A stretch of 64,000 bases of DNA from Spectribacter hydrogenoxidans (GCF_031846275.1 NZ_JAVRIB010000008.1:1-64000), one strand, 5' to 3'. Positions 50,372-58,869 are shown, counted from the stretch's first letter. Numbers and translations are program-made. Notes: generated from the letters alone by a model not told the origin.

Positions 50372-50438
50372 CGCCCCCGGCAGGCTGAGTCCGTACGAGG
50401 GCACCGCCCGTGGACGCAGAGGTTTTTTGGGATGGGCT

Positions 50439-50795
50439 ATGACGGCGACGGATCCTGACGTGGACCAGCGTGAATACGGAATGCTGATTGCCAAGGTGGA
50501 GCACCTGGTGGGAGAGGTCGGGCAGCTCCGCGAAAGTTTCTCGGCCGAGACGGCCAAGCTGCACGGCCGCATCGACCAGTTCATGCAGAACACCGCGAGC
50601 AAGGCCGAGCACCAGCGCCTGGAGAAAGACGTGGGCGACCTGTGGACCCAGCACCGCCAGATGCGGGAGCGGGTGGAAATCATCGGCAGCGAGCTGCAGG
50701 GCGCGACCGTCGACCGCGGCTGGATGCGCGACCTGATCTGGCTGGCCCTGATTCTGGCGGCGGGCGTCAGCGGTTACGGCGTGGGGGCATTCTGA
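50439..50795 (+). CDS. Coiled-coil membrane protein of the lysis region
   Basis: A 118-residue protein: long coiled coil (AKVEHLVGEVGQLRESFSAETAKLHGRIDQFMQNTASKAEHQRLEKDVGDLW) and a C-terminal span (LIWLALILAAGVSGYGVGAF). It precedes the lysin and may be a holin partner or an envelope anchor. TGATG overlap with the lysin gene. Confidence 0.65.
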   Translation: MTATDPDVDQREYGMLIAKVEHLVGEVGQLRESFSAETAKLHGRIDQFMQNTASKAEHQRLEKDVGDLWTQHRQMRERVEIIGSELQGATVDRGWMRDLIWLALILAAGVSGYGVGAF

Positions 50796-51295
50796 TGAAC
50801 CCAGGCATCAACGCGGACCAGCTGCGCGAGTACGTTATCGAGCCGGTGTTGTCCTACCTCCATCTGTACAGCCCCGAAGCGGTGGAGCTTTTGATTCTGA
50901 CCGCCGCCCACGAAAGCGCCGGCGGTCATTACCTGCATCAGGTCGGCGGCGGCCCGGCGCTGGGCATCTACCAGATGGAGCCCGCGACGCACGACGACAT
51001 CTGGCGCAACTACCTGGAATATCGGCACGACCTGGATGACGCGGTGAACACGTGGCGGCTGGTCGGCGCGCCCTGGAATGACGGGGATCCACGCCCCACG
51101 GAGATGACCGGCAATCTGTACTACGCGACGGCCATGGCGCGCATCCACTACCTGCGCGTGCCGAAGCCGCTGCCGGCCGCGGATGACTTGGACGGCCTGG
51201 CCGGCTACTGGAAAGCCCACTACAACACCTTTGCAGGCGCGGGCACCGTGGCGCAGGCCCGCGAGCATTATCGGGCCTATGTCGGGCTGGCATGA
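50795..51295 (+). CDS. Endolysin-like, lysozyme/transglycosylase fold protein
   Basis: A 166-residue protein. LILTAAHESAGGHYLHQVGGGPALGIYQMEPATHDDIW has the catalytic-type glutamate followed by the G-x-GIYQ motif of lysozyme-like transglycosylases. Neighbours (holin-like protein and spanin pair) support a role in peptidoglycan cleavage at lysis. Confidence 0.8.
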   Translation: MNPGINADQLREYVIEPVLSYLHLYSPEAVELLILTAAHESAGGHYLHQVGGGPALGIYQMEPATHDDIWRNYLEYRHDLDDAVNTWRLVGAPWNDGDPRPTEMTGNLYYATAMARIHYLRVPKPLPAADDLDGLAGYWKAHYNTFAGAGTVAQAREHYRAYVGLA

Positions 51296-51534
51296 GCGCC
51301 GCGCCGCAGCCGCCGGACCCCGAGCGCTGGTGGCGCTGGCGTCGGCGATTGGCGCTGTATTCCTTTGCCGCGGCGTTGGTGGAAACGGCCGCACTGCTGT
51401 GGCTGGCGCAACGCGCGCCGGCAGCCCTGGCGCCGCTGGGCGCGACCGTCGCCTGGACCTACGGCCTGTGGGGCGCAGTGATCTGCGCCTACGTGGGGGC
51501 CGCGACGTGGTCGGACGTGGCGGCCAAGCGGTAG
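51292..51534 (+). CDS. Holin-like two-span membrane protein
   Basis: An 80-residue protein with a basic N-terminus and two hydrophobic spans (YSFAAALVETAALLWLA; AWTYGLWGAVICAYVGAA). Size and place after the endolysin fit a phage holin. Overlaps the lysin by four bases. Confidence 0.68.
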   Translation: MSAAPQPPDPERWWRWRRRLALYSFAAALVETAALLWLAQRAPAALAPLGATVAWTYGLWGAVICAYVGAATWSDVAAKR

Positions 51535-51538
51535 CGCC

Positions 51539-51931
51539 ATGATCGCCTGGCTGGCCAGCAAGATCAGCAGCGCCGCCGGCCCCTACCTGCTGGGCGGCGC
51601 CGGCGCGCTGGTGCTGGGGCTGCTGGCCACCATCGGCTGGCAGGCATGGCAGCTACAGCAGAGCAAGGCCGACCTCGCTGCCGCCCAGGCGCAATACGCC
51701 GATGCCCGCGCCGCCATCGCCGCCTGCGAGCAGGGCGCCGCCGAGCTGCAGCACCGCATCGGCGAACAGAATCAGCGCATCGAATCCATCAAGCGCGAAC
51801 GCGACCGGGCCAGCGCGTTGGCCGCGGTGGAGTCTGTTCGCATGCTAACGGCCACCCGCGAGCGCGACCTGCCCGAGGGCCACGGCCCCCGGGTGATGAA
51901 CCGCTGGCTGCGGGACGCGGTGGCCCCGTGA
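51539..51931 (+). CDS. Inner-membrane spanin (Rz-like)
   Basis: A 130-residue protein with one N-terminal span (LLGGAGALVLGLLATIGWQAW) and a long periplasmic coiled coil (QQSKADLAAAQAQYADARAAIAACEQGAAELQHRIGEQNQRIESIKRERD). This is the standard i-spanin layout. A one-mismatch copy of the 14-base palindrome lies at 51836-51849. It overlaps the o-spanin gene by GTGA. Confidence 0.85.
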   Translation: MIAWLASKISSAAGPYLLGGAGALVLGLLATIGWQAWQLQQSKADLAAAQAQYADARAAIAACEQGAAELQHRIGEQNQRIESIKRERDRASALAAVESVRMLTATRERDLPEGHGPRVMNRWLRDAVAP

Positions 51932-52374
51932 CAACCCGAACGACATGCCTGCCGTTTCCTGATTCGCGGCAGGGGTACCAGCCGGCGGTGTACCTGGTAA
52001 CACCGGCAGCCGGCGTGCGTGGTCCTAACGATTCTCCCGCGCATGAGTCGACCGGCTCGCCCACGATACGGGCGCTCGCATTCCTGGGCGCGGTCGCACT
52101 GGCCGGCTGCTGCGGCACGCCGGACGTTCGCACTGTGACCCGCACGGTCACCGTGGACGTGCCGGTGCCCGTGAAGGCCGACGCGCCGCCGGAGCTGACC
52201 GCGCCGCCGGACCTGCCGCTGCCCGCGTTCATCGTCCCCGGCGACCCGGATGCCAGCAGCGCGCTGGATCCCGATGGCGAAACCGCGCTGCGGCGCATGA
52301 TTCTGGAACTGCTGGCCCGGGAACGCGCCTGGCGGGCCTGGGCGGCCAATGCCGAGGTCGGCGAAACCCGATGA
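51928..52374 (+). CDS. Outer-membrane spanin lipoprotein (Rz1-like)
   Basis: A proline-rich lipoprotein: ALAFLGAVALAGCCG is the signal peptide with lipobox LAGC, followed by VTRTVTVDVPVPVKADAPPE. It pairs with the i-spanin to fuse membranes at lysis. The GTG at 51928 overlaps the i-spanin stop but leaves about 48 residues before the signal core; GTG 52015 gives a more normal signal peptide. The start is unsettled. Confidence 0.78.
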   Translation: MTTRTTCLPFPDSRQGYQPAVYLVTPAAGVRGPNDSPAHESTGSPTIRALAFLGAVALAGCCGTPDVRTVTRTVTVDVPVPVKADAPPELTAPPDLPLPAFIVPGDPDASSALDPDGETALRRMILELLARERAWRAWAANAEVGETR

Positions 52375-52476
52375 TTTTCCGCTACTGGAGCGGGTCATTC
52401 TGGGTGCTGACCACCTATGACATGCGCTTGCGCGCTACACGCAGGCGTCGACTAAACCCACGAAGGAGAAAGTGAA

Positions 52477-52770
52477 ATGAGTGAAATAGAAGACGCTATC
52501 AAGAACAAGGGCCTCAACGCGCCGCGGGTGACGCCGGAGCAGGTCGAGGATGTGATCACAGGCGAGGCCTATCACGTATTCCCTGGCACGACATTGACGG
52601 TCTGCTGCCTAACGCTGGTGAATGGATTCACTGTGCTTGGCGAATCCGCGTGTGCAAGTCCGCAAAATTTCGACGAAGAGATTGGTCAGAAGATCGCCCG
52701 CGAAGACGCCAAGCGGAAAATATGGGCGCTAGAGGGTTATCTGCTGCGGCAGAAACTTTTCTGCGACTGA
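52477..52770 (+). CDS. Gp49-family phage protein (N4 gp49 / Sf6 gp66)
   Basis: A 97-residue protein with the family pattern APRVTPEQVEDVITGEAYHVFPG, LTVCCLTLVNGFTVLGESACASPQNFDEEIGQKIAREDAKRKIWALEGYLLRQKL. Role unknown. GAAGGAGAAAG lies before the ATG. Its codon use is more AT-rich than its neighbours, so it may be a recent insertion. A terminator follows. Confidence 0.88.
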   Translation: MSEIEDAIKNKGLNAPRVTPEQVEDVITGEAYHVFPGTTLTVCCLTLVNGFTVLGESACASPQNFDEEIGQKIAREDAKRKIWALEGYLLRQKLFCD

Positions 52771-52811
52771 CTCCGACTCCTCCGAGTGGCCGTTGGCTAC
52801 TCGCGCACCCT

Positions 52812-52840
52812 GGCCCGCTTCGGCGGGCCTTTTCTGTTTT
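52812..52840 (+). terminator. Rho-independent terminator after the Gp49-like gene
   Basis: GGCCCGC-TTCG-GCGGGCC followed by TTTTCTGTTTT. Perfect seven-pair stem with a UUCG tetraloop. Confidence 0.9.
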
Positions 52841-52844
52841 GGTC

Positions 52845-52899
52845 GGCCGGATGAATCCGGCCCTACAGGGGCAGGGGGTAGGGCGGCATTCATGCCGCC
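52845..52899. repeat. REP-like inverted pair (BIME), copy 1
   Basis: A GGCCGG-ATGAAT-CCGGCC hairpin ending CCTAC (52845-52866) faces GTAG-GG-CGGC-ATTCAT-GCCG-CC (52878-52899). Both units have the GTAG head and a palindromic stem, in opposite orientation, as in bacterial REP pairs mobilised by TnpA-REP transposases. Hairpin repeat copy 3 follows five bases later. Confidence 0.75.
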
Positions 52900-52904
52900 G
52901 GCTA

Positions 52905-52936
52905 GAAAGTCTCACTTTTGCCTGTAAATGAGACAG
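52905..52936 (+). repeat. Hairpin repeat, copy 3
   Basis: Same 32-base element as copies 2 and 4 with one change (TGTAAATGAGAC), which breaks one stem pair. It lies 22 bases before the gene at 52959. Confidence 0.85.
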
Positions 52937-52958
52937 GGCGGCGGGGGAACCTCGCCGC

Positions 52959-53183
52959 ATGAGTCAGACCACGCAGCAGCGGCTGGATGCCTACATCGAC
53001 GCCGAGGCCCGCATCCTCAAGGGCCAGTCGGTGCAGTTCGATGGCGACCAGCTGACCCTGGCGGACCTGGATACGGTGCGCAAGGCGATCACGCGCCTGC
53101 AGAGTCAGGTGTCGGCGGAAAAGCGCAAGGCCGCCGGCGGCAGCCGTCTGAACGTCACCCTGGCGGATTTCAGCGGGTGCTGA
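52959..53183 (+). CDS. gpW-like head-tail joining protein
   Basis: A 74-residue helical protein (LDAYIDAEARILKGQSVQFDGDQLTLADLDTVRKAITRLQSQVSAEKRK) at the usual place of lambda gpW, directly before the portal. Ends two bases before the portal TTG start. Confidence 0.8.
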   Translation: MSQTTQQRLDAYIDAEARILKGQSVQFDGDQLTLADLDTVRKAITRLQSQVSAEKRKAAGGSRLNVTLADFSGC

Positions 53184-53184
53184 C

Positions 53185-54705
53185 TTGAACTGGCTGGATC
53201 GCGCCATCGCCAGCGTTGCCCCGGTGTACGGCAAGCGCCGCATGGAAGCGCGGGCGGCGCTGGGGCGCTATGAGGCCGCCCGGCCCAGCCGCAACCGCAA
53301 GCTGATCCGCGACCACGCCAGCGGCGACGTGCACGTGCAGCGCGACGCCGCGCAGTTGCGATCGTCCGCGCGGGATCTGGAACGGAATCACGATCTGGCG
53401 CGCGGTGTACTCAGCGTGATGACCCGCAACATCGTGGGCGCGCAGGGCATCGGTATCGAGCCCGCGCCCCGCATGCGTGACGGCAGCATCAACACCGACC
53501 TGGCCCGCGACCTGCGCGGCCTGCATCACGAATGGTGCAAGCGCCCCGAGGTGACCTGGTGCCACGGCTTCGCCTCCATGCAGCGGCTGGCCTGCCGCGC
53601 CTGGCTGCGCGATGGCGAGATGTTCGGGCAGTTGCTGTCCGGCGGGGTGCCGGGGCTGGATCACGGCACGGCGGTGCCGTTTTCGGTGGAAATGCTCGAG
53701 GCCGATCTGGTGCCGCTGGATTACGAATACCCGTCCGAGCGAATCCGGCAGGGCGTGGAGCTGAACGCCTGGGGCCGGAAGGTCGCGTACCACGTGTACA
53801 AGGGCCACCCGGGCGACGGTGGGCTGGTGTTCGGCAGCCTGTTCCCGGCGCTGAAACGCGTGGGGGCCGATCGCATCGTGCACCCCTACATGGCCGACCG
53901 CATCAGCCAGGTGCGGGGCGTGAGCATCTTCGCCTCGATCATCACCCGGCTGATGGACGTGAAGGATTACGAAGAATCCGAGCGGGTCGCCGCGAAGGTG
54001 GCCGCCAGCATGGCGGGCTATATCTGCAAGGGCACGCCGGACTTGTACGAAGGCCCGGCCACGGATGCCGAAAAGAACCGCCCCCAGATGAAGTTCTCGC
54101 CCGGCATGATCTTCGACGACCTGCTGCCGGGCGAGGAAATCGGGACGATCGATACCAAGCGCCCCAGCGACCAGGTGAGCGACTTCCGCAACGCCATGCT
54201 GCGCGCCGCTGCCTCGGGCGCGGACGTGGGCTATTCCAGCGTGTCCCGCAATTACGACGGCACCTATTCGGCCCAGCGGCAGGAACTGGTGGAGCAGTGG
54301 GCCGCCTACGCGGTGCTGGCCGACCAGTTCGTGGCGCAGTTCGTGCGGCCGATCTGGGAGCGGTTCGTGTTCGCCGCCGCCGCGGCCGGCCAGATCCGCG
54401 TGACGCGCGACATCGACGTGCAGCACCTGGCCGATGCCGACTTCCGGGTGCCGCCCATGCCCTGGATTGATCCGGTCAAGGAAGCCAAGGCGCTGAAGAT
54501 TCTGGTGGATAACAAGTTCAAGAGCCGGCAGCAGGTTATCCGCGAGCGCGGCGGCAGCTGGGATGACGTGATCAGCCAGTGGGGCGAGGAAAACCGGGAC
54601 GCCGGAAGCGAGGGCCTGAGCCTCGAACCGGACGCTGCGGCCGACGACCCAACCACGGAGCAGGACGATGACGAAGAAAGCAACAACCGACGCCAGCGCG
54701 CCTAA
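53185..54705 (+). CDS. Portal protein, lambda family
   Basis: A 506-residue lambda gpB-type portal: RDAAQLRSSARDLERNHDLARGVLSVMTRNIVGAQGIGIEP, RAWLRDGEMFGQLL, ILAFxS-like VSIFASIITRLMDVKDYEESERVAAKVAA, and the C-terminal SRNYDGTYSAQRQELVEQWAAY. It starts with TTG just after the preceding stop. The last 38 bases overlap the protease-capsid gene. Confidence 0.93.
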   Translation: MNWLDRAIASVAPVYGKRRMEARAALGRYEAARPSRNRKLIRDHASGDVHVQRDAAQLRSSARDLERNHDLARGVLSVMTRNIVGAQGIGIEPAPRMRDGSINTDLARDLRGLHHEWCKRPEVTWCHGFASMQRLACRAWLRDGEMFGQLLSGGVPGLDHGTAVPFSVEMLEADLVPLDYEYPSERIRQGVELNAWGRKVAYHVYKGHPGDGGLVFGSLFPALKRVGADRIVHPYMADRISQVRGVSIFASIITRLMDVKDYEESERVAAKVAASMAGYICKGTPDLYEGPATDAEKNRPQMKFSPGMIFDDLLPGEEIGTIDTKRPSDQVSDFRNAMLRAAASGADVGYSSVSRNYDGTYSAQRQELVEQWAAYAVLADQFVAQFVRPIWERFVFAAAAAGQIRVTRDIDVQHLADADFRVPPMPWIDPVKEAKALKILVDNKFKSRQQVIRERGGSWDDVISQWGEENRDAGSEGLSLEPDAAADDPTTEQDDDEESNNRRQRA

Positions 54706-56878
54706 CCCGTTCGAGGTTCGCGCCGCGCTGGAAGACGGCACGGCCGAGATCCTGATCTACGGCGATATCGGCGAGTCGATCTTCGGCAAGACGGTGGCCG
54801 CCCGCGAGCTGGTGCAGCAGCTGCAGGACATCGAGGCGGACGAAATCCTGGTCCGCATCAACAGCTACGGCGGCAGCGTGGCGGATGGCACGGCCATCTA
54901 TAACGCGCTGCGGCGGCACCCGGCGGACATCACCGTGTCGATCGACGGCGTGGCGGTGTCCATCGCCAGCCTGATCGCCATGGCCGGCGACACCATCGAC
55001 ATGGCGGAAAACGCGCTGTTCATGATGCACGCCCCCTGGGGCCTGAGCGTCGGCAACGCCAAGAAGATGCGCAAGACCGCCGACCTGCTGGACAAGTTCG
55101 CGGACGCCATGGTCAGCGCTTACACCCGCGTGGTGGGCAATGACCGCGAAGACGAAATCCGCGATCTGCTCTATGACGGCGAAGACCACTGGTACACCGC
55201 CGAGGAAGCCGAGGAAATGAGCTTCGTCACCCGCGTGACCGACGCGCTGCCGCTGGCGGCGCATGCCGGCCTGGACCTCCAGGCCCTTTACGACCGATTC
55301 CAAGTACCGGCGGCAGCGGCCGCCCTCACGCCCAAGGAGGCACCCATGACGACCAGCACCAAGGGCCGCACTGCCAACCGGCCCAACAAGACCGACCCGA
55401 ACGCCGCCGGCAACACGCCGCCGGCTGACCAGCCCAAGGCCACCGGCACCGACCCGGCGCCGACCCCGGCCCAGCCCAGCGCCGGCGGCCAGCCGAGCGA
55501 CCCCGACGCCATCCGCGCCGAGGCCCGCCAGCAGGCCCTGGCCGACGAGCGGGAGCGGCGCGAGGAAATCAGCGCCATCTTCCAGCCGTTTGCCCACGTC
55601 GAAGGCGTGGCCGAGCTGGAGCGCACCTGCATGGCCGACACTGAACTGCCCGTGTCCGAGGCGCAGAACAAGCTGCTGCGCAAGATCGGCGAGGGCAGCG
55701 AGCCGCTGGGCGGTGCGCAGCACGGCAACGCCGGCAGCCTGCTGATGGGCGAAAGCTCGGAGGCCAAGCAGATCCGCGGCATGTCCGAAGCGCTGCTCGC
55801 CCGCACCGGCGCGAAGAACGACGACGGCACGCCCTTCGCCCATGACGGCAGCAACCCGTGGCGCGGCCTGCGTCTGCACGAAGTGGCCCGGGCCTGCCTG
55901 GAGCGTGCCGGCGTGAACGTGCGCGGGCAGAACCCGGAAGAGTTCGTGGGCAAGGCGCTGTCCACCCGCCCGCTGGGCGCCGGGCAGACCCGTAGCGACT
56001 TCCCGATCATCCTCGAGAACACCATGCACAAGCTGGTGTTGCTGGGGTTCCAGTCCATCACCCCGAGCTACCCGGCGTTCACGAAGATCGGCGACGTATC
56101 CGACTTCCGCGAATGGCGGCGGCTGGTGCCTGGCCTGATGGGTAACCTCGGCACGGTGAACGAGGCCGGCGAGTACCAGAACAAGAACCTGCCCGACGCC
56201 GATCGCGAGTCCATCGCCGTTGAGCGCCGCGGCAACATCATCAACATCAGCATCGAAACCATCGTCAACGACGACCTGGGTTACATCCAGGACATGGCGA
56301 TGGGCATGGGGATGACCGGGCAGCGCACCATCGATCGCACGGTGTATGCGCTCCTGGCGATGAATGGTGGTGACGGCCCCAAGCTGGCCGACGGCAACAA
56401 CCTGTTCACCACTGGCCGGGGCAACAAGGCCAGCAGCGGCGGGGCGCCCAGCGTCGAAACCCTGGTGGCCGGCGCCGACGCCATGGCCGCGCAGACCGCC
56501 CCGGGCGAGGATGCCGAGCCGCTGGACATCCAGCCCCGGGTGTCCGTGGCCGGCACCGGCGTGGCCCGGGACATCGGCGTGGTGGTCAACTCCAACTTCG
56601 ACCCGGACGCCAGCAACAAGCTGCAGCGCGCCAACAAGGCCCGCAACCTGGTCGAAGACGTGGTCGGCAGCCCGCGCATCACCGGCACCCGCTGGTACAT
56701 GTTCGCGGACCCGCTGATCGCCCCGGTGATCGAAGTGGTGTTCCTCAACGGCCAGCGCGAACCGCGCATCACCGAAGAGGAAAACTTCCGCACCAGCGGC
56801 ATGGCGTGGAAAGTGGAGCTGCCCCACCAGGCCGGCGCCATCGACTACCGCGGCGGGTACACCAACGCCGGCGGCTGA
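54668..56878 (+). CDS. ClpP-like prohead protease / major capsid protein fusion
   Basis: A 736-residue fusion. Residues 1 to about 205 are a ClpP-like S49/S14 protease with Ser98 in GVAVSIASLIAMAG and His121 in FMMHAPWG. A Pro/Ala/Gln linker (about 210-290) follows, then scaffold-like helix and the capsid from about residue 370 (IILENTMHKLVLLGFQSITPSY, FREWRRLVPGLMG). An in-frame ATG at 55346 (codon 227) has a full AAGGAGG five bases upstream, so free scaffold-capsid (about 510 residues) is probably made in addition to the fusion. Confidence 0.92.
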   Translation: MTKKATTDASAPNPFEVRAALEDGTAEILIYGDIGESIFGKTVAARELVQQLQDIEADEILVRINSYGGSVADGTAIYNALRRHPADITVSIDGVAVSIASLIAMAGDTIDMAENALFMMHAPWGLSVGNAKKMRKTADLLDKFADAMVSAYTRVVGNDREDEIRDLLYDGEDHWYTAEEAEEMSFVTRVTDALPLAAHAGLDLQALYDRFQVPAAAAALTPKEAPMTTSTKGRTANRPNKTDPNAAGNTPPADQPKATGTDPAPTPAQPSAGGQPSDPDAIRAEARQQALADERERREEISAIFQPFAHVEGVAELERTCMADTELPVSEAQNKLLRKIGEGSEPLGGAQHGNAGSLLMGESSEAKQIRGMSEALLARTGAKNDDGTPFAHDGSNPWRGLRLHEVARACLERAGVNVRGQNPEEFVGKALSTRPLGAGQTRSDFPIILENTMHKLVLLGFQSITPSYPAFTKIGDVSDFREWRRLVPGLMGNLGTVNEAGEYQNKNLPDADRESIAVERRGNIINISIETIVNDDLGYIQDMAMGMGMTGQRTIDRTVYALLAMNGGDGPKLADGNNLFTTGRGNKASSGGAPSVETLVAGADAMAAQTAPGEDAEPLDIQPRVSVAGTGVARDIGVVVNSNFDPDASNKLQRANKARNLVEDVVGSPRITGTRWYMFADPLIAPVIEVVFLNGQREPRITEEENFRTSGMAWKVELPHQAGAIDYRGGYTNAGG

Positions 56879-56906
56879 CCGCCCGGCGCCGTTACGCGGC
56901 AATCAG

Positions 56907-56932
56907 GGGCCCGCTTCGGCGGGCCCTTTTTT
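56907..56932 (+). terminator. Rho-independent terminator after the capsid gene
   Basis: GGGCCCGC-TTCG-GCGGGCCC followed by six T. Strong eight-pair stem. It may reduce expression of the distal tail genes relative to capsid. Confidence 0.9.
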
Positions 56933-56949
56933 GTGGGCGGCACCCGGCC

Positions 56950-57005
56950 GGCCGGATGAATCCGGCCCTACACCGGGCGGGCAGTAGGGCGGCATTCATG
57001 CCGCC
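56950..57005. repeat. REP-like inverted pair (BIME), copy 2
   Basis: Same two inverted GTAG-headed palindromes as at 52845-52899 (units 56950-56971 and 56984-57005) with a different 12-base spacer, again followed by the 32-base hairpin repeat. Confidence 0.78.
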
Positions 57006-57009
57006 GGTA

Positions 57010-57041
57010 GAAAGTCTCACTTTTGCCTGTAAGTGAGACAG
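57010..57041 (+). repeat. Hairpin repeat, copy 4
   Basis: Identical to copy 2 (50340-50371). 57 bases before the DUF2190-like gene. Confidence 0.85.
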
Positions 57042-57098
57042 CCCCCGGCCGCAATCTGCCCCTATCGCAACGGTGAGCGATGCAGATAGGAGCAAGCC

Positions 57099-57461
57099 AT
57101 GACGACGAAGTTCAAGCGGTACGGGGAAACCATTACCTGGACCAACGGCACCGGCAGTGACGTGGCGGTGAATGATCTGGTGGCCGTCGGCGGTGTGCTG
57201 GCGGTGGCGCTGGTAGACATTCCCGACGGCGAGACCGGCGAGCTGGGCACGGAAGGCGTGTTCGAGGTGGCCAAGGTCACGGGCACAGCCATCAACCAGG
57301 GCGACCCGATCGACTACGACGCCTCGGAAGGCGCCGTGTCGACCGGCATCACGGAAGCCACGGGCGACCTGAGCGACTGCGCGGTCTGCTGGGCAGACGC
57401 GGCCTCGGGCGATACCACGGCCAGCATCAAGCTGGGCCGGGTGGCGGCGGTCGTCAACTAA
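57099..57461 (+). CDS. DUF2190-family capsid-associated protein
   Basis: A 120-residue beta-rich protein (TITWTNGTGSDVAVNDLVAVGGVLAVALVDIPDGETGELGTEGVFEVAKVTGTAINQGDPIDYD) of the DUF2190 type, found after capsid genes and thought to decorate or cement the shell. ATAGGAGCAAG precedes the ATG. Confidence 0.88.
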   Translation: MTTKFKRYGETITWTNGTGSDVAVNDLVAVGGVLAVALVDIPDGETGELGTEGVFEVAKVTGTAINQGDPIDYDASEGAVSTGITEATGDLSDCAVCWADAASGDTTASIKLGRVAAVVN

Positions 57462-57473
57462 AGCGCCTGACCC

Positions 57474-57782
57474 GTGAGCTGGAACGAAGCCCGCGCCGAC
57501 ATGGTGGACCAGGCCGTCGAACTGATGGGCGTGGCCATGACGGTGACGCCGCCCGGTGGCGCTGCGGTTACGACCCGCGGCTACTACCGGGCGGAAGGCG
57601 AGATCCAGCGCGAGGGCGCGTACACGGCGGACATCGCCCCGGTGGTGTCGCTGCCGGTGGCGGATGTGGGCCTGCCGACGCGGGATACGGAAATCACGGA
57701 CGGCACCAGCACCTGGCTGGTGGACGGCCCGGCGATCCGCAACGGCTACAAGGTGACGGTGGTGGTGCGTGATGCAGGTTGA
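57474..57782 (+). CDS. Head-tail joining protein (gpFII-like position)
   Basis: A 102-residue beta-rich protein (VDQAVELMGVAMTVTPPGGAAVTTRGYYRAEGEIQREGAYTADIAPVVSLPVADVG, then TWLVDGPAIRNGYKVTVVV), matching head-completion proteins such as lambda gpFII in size and place. GTG start. Overlaps the next gene by 11 bases. Confidence 0.72.
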   Translation: MSWNEARADMVDQAVELMGVAMTVTPPGGAAVTTRGYYRAEGEIQREGAYTADIAPVVSLPVADVGLPTRDTEITDGTSTWLVDGPAIRNGYKVTVVVRDAG

Positions 57783-58401
57783 AGTGATCAATACCCGCAA
57801 GGTCACGCGAAAGCTGGAGCAAATGGAGCGGCAGCTTTATCCGGCTGTCCTTCGTGTCCTTAACCGAACTCTCAAGCGAGCCCGGACCGTCGCCGCCAAA
57901 GACCTTCGGACGCAGCTAGGGTTGCCTTCCGCGATTATCAAGAAAGACTTGGTGGCCGACAGGGCGAGCAAGCAGCGCCTAGAAGCGAAGCTCGTAGCCA
58001 AAAAACCAAGTCCGAAAGGCAATGGGTTGCCGCTGCACCGCTTCAACGCGCGACCGCTACGTGGCGGCAAAGGCGGAGTGTCGTTCGCAACTGGGACCCC
58101 GGCGGGCCGAAAGAAGTTGGAAGGGGCTTTTTTCATGAGCCCCAAGGGTGGCGGTCAAATCATTGCGATTCGGAAATTCAAATCAACCGCCGGCGTAGCG
58201 CGCGTATCGAATGCCCCGGCCTCCAAGCGTGGATCGGGCCGAAAGGGGGGCAAAAAAGGATTGCAGTTCCCGGTTGGCCCGTCTATCGATCAAGCCTATC
58301 CAGTGGTGCGCCGGAAGGCGAGACGGGAGGCGCGGAAATTCATGTCGCGTGATCTCCAGCGTGAGATCAAGTATCGGACAGAAAAGATATGGACCCGGTA
58401 G
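57772..58401 (+). CDS. Minor tail protein Z-like
   Basis: A 209-residue basic protein: RKVTRKLEQMERQLYPAVLRVLNRTLKRARTVAAKDLRTQLGLPSAIIKKDL resembles lambda gpZ/prophage minor tail Z. Its codons use T- and A-ending forms (CTT, CGA, AAA) far more than flanking genes, so it likely came from a different phage by module exchange. Confidence 0.82.
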   Translation: MQVEVINTRKVTRKLEQMERQLYPAVLRVLNRTLKRARTVAAKDLRTQLGLPSAIIKKDLVADRASKQRLEAKLVAKKPSPKGNGLPLHRFNARPLRGGKGGVSFATGTPAGRKKLEGAFFMSPKGGGQIIAIRKFKSTAGVARVSNAPASKRGSGRKGGKKGLQFPVGPSIDQAYPVVRRKARREARKFMSRDLQREIKYRTEKIWTR

Positions 58402-58859
58402 CCCTCCAGGTGCTGGAAGCCATCCGCGATCGGCTCAAGGCGATCGACGGCAGCGGCGACTTCACGTTCAACGTGGGCGAGCGCGTGTACCTGGGGCGCC
58501 TGTTCCTGAACCCGAACGACATCCCCGGCATCAGCGTGCTCGAGGACGACGACCCGTTCGAGGTGGAAGACAACGGCACGCGCTACAAGGAGACCGGCAC
58601 GTATCGCGTGCAGGGCGTCGTGGCGGCGGACGATGACAACCCGCTGAAAGCCGGCCACCAGCTGCTGGCGGATATGAAGCGCGCGTTGTTCCTGGCGCCC
58701 AACGGCCCCGAGTTCGAGAAGTTGGGCGACGTGCCCACCTCCATGACCTACACCGGCCGCCAGGTGTTCCAGCGCGAAGACGGCCAGCGACATTGCGAGG
58801 CGCATCTATTCCTGACGGTTGCCCATTTCGAGACCTGGGGCGACCCGACAGCCACGTGA
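58389..58859 (+). CDS. Tail terminator/completion protein (gpU-like position)
   Basis: A 156-residue protein (VALQVLEAIRDRLKAIDGSGDFTFNVGERVYLGRLFLNPNDIPGISVLEDDDPFEVEDNG) of the minor tail U type in place and size. It overlaps the Z-like gene by 13 bases. Confidence 0.75.
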   Translation: MDPVALQVLEAIRDRLKAIDGSGDFTFNVGERVYLGRLFLNPNDIPGISVLEDDDPFEVEDNGTRYKETGTYRVQGVVAADDDNPLKAGHQLLADMKRALFLAPNGPEFEKLGDVPTSMTYTGRQVFQREDGQRHCEAHLFLTVAHFETWGDPTAT

Positions 58860-58869
58860 GGCAGCAGCG

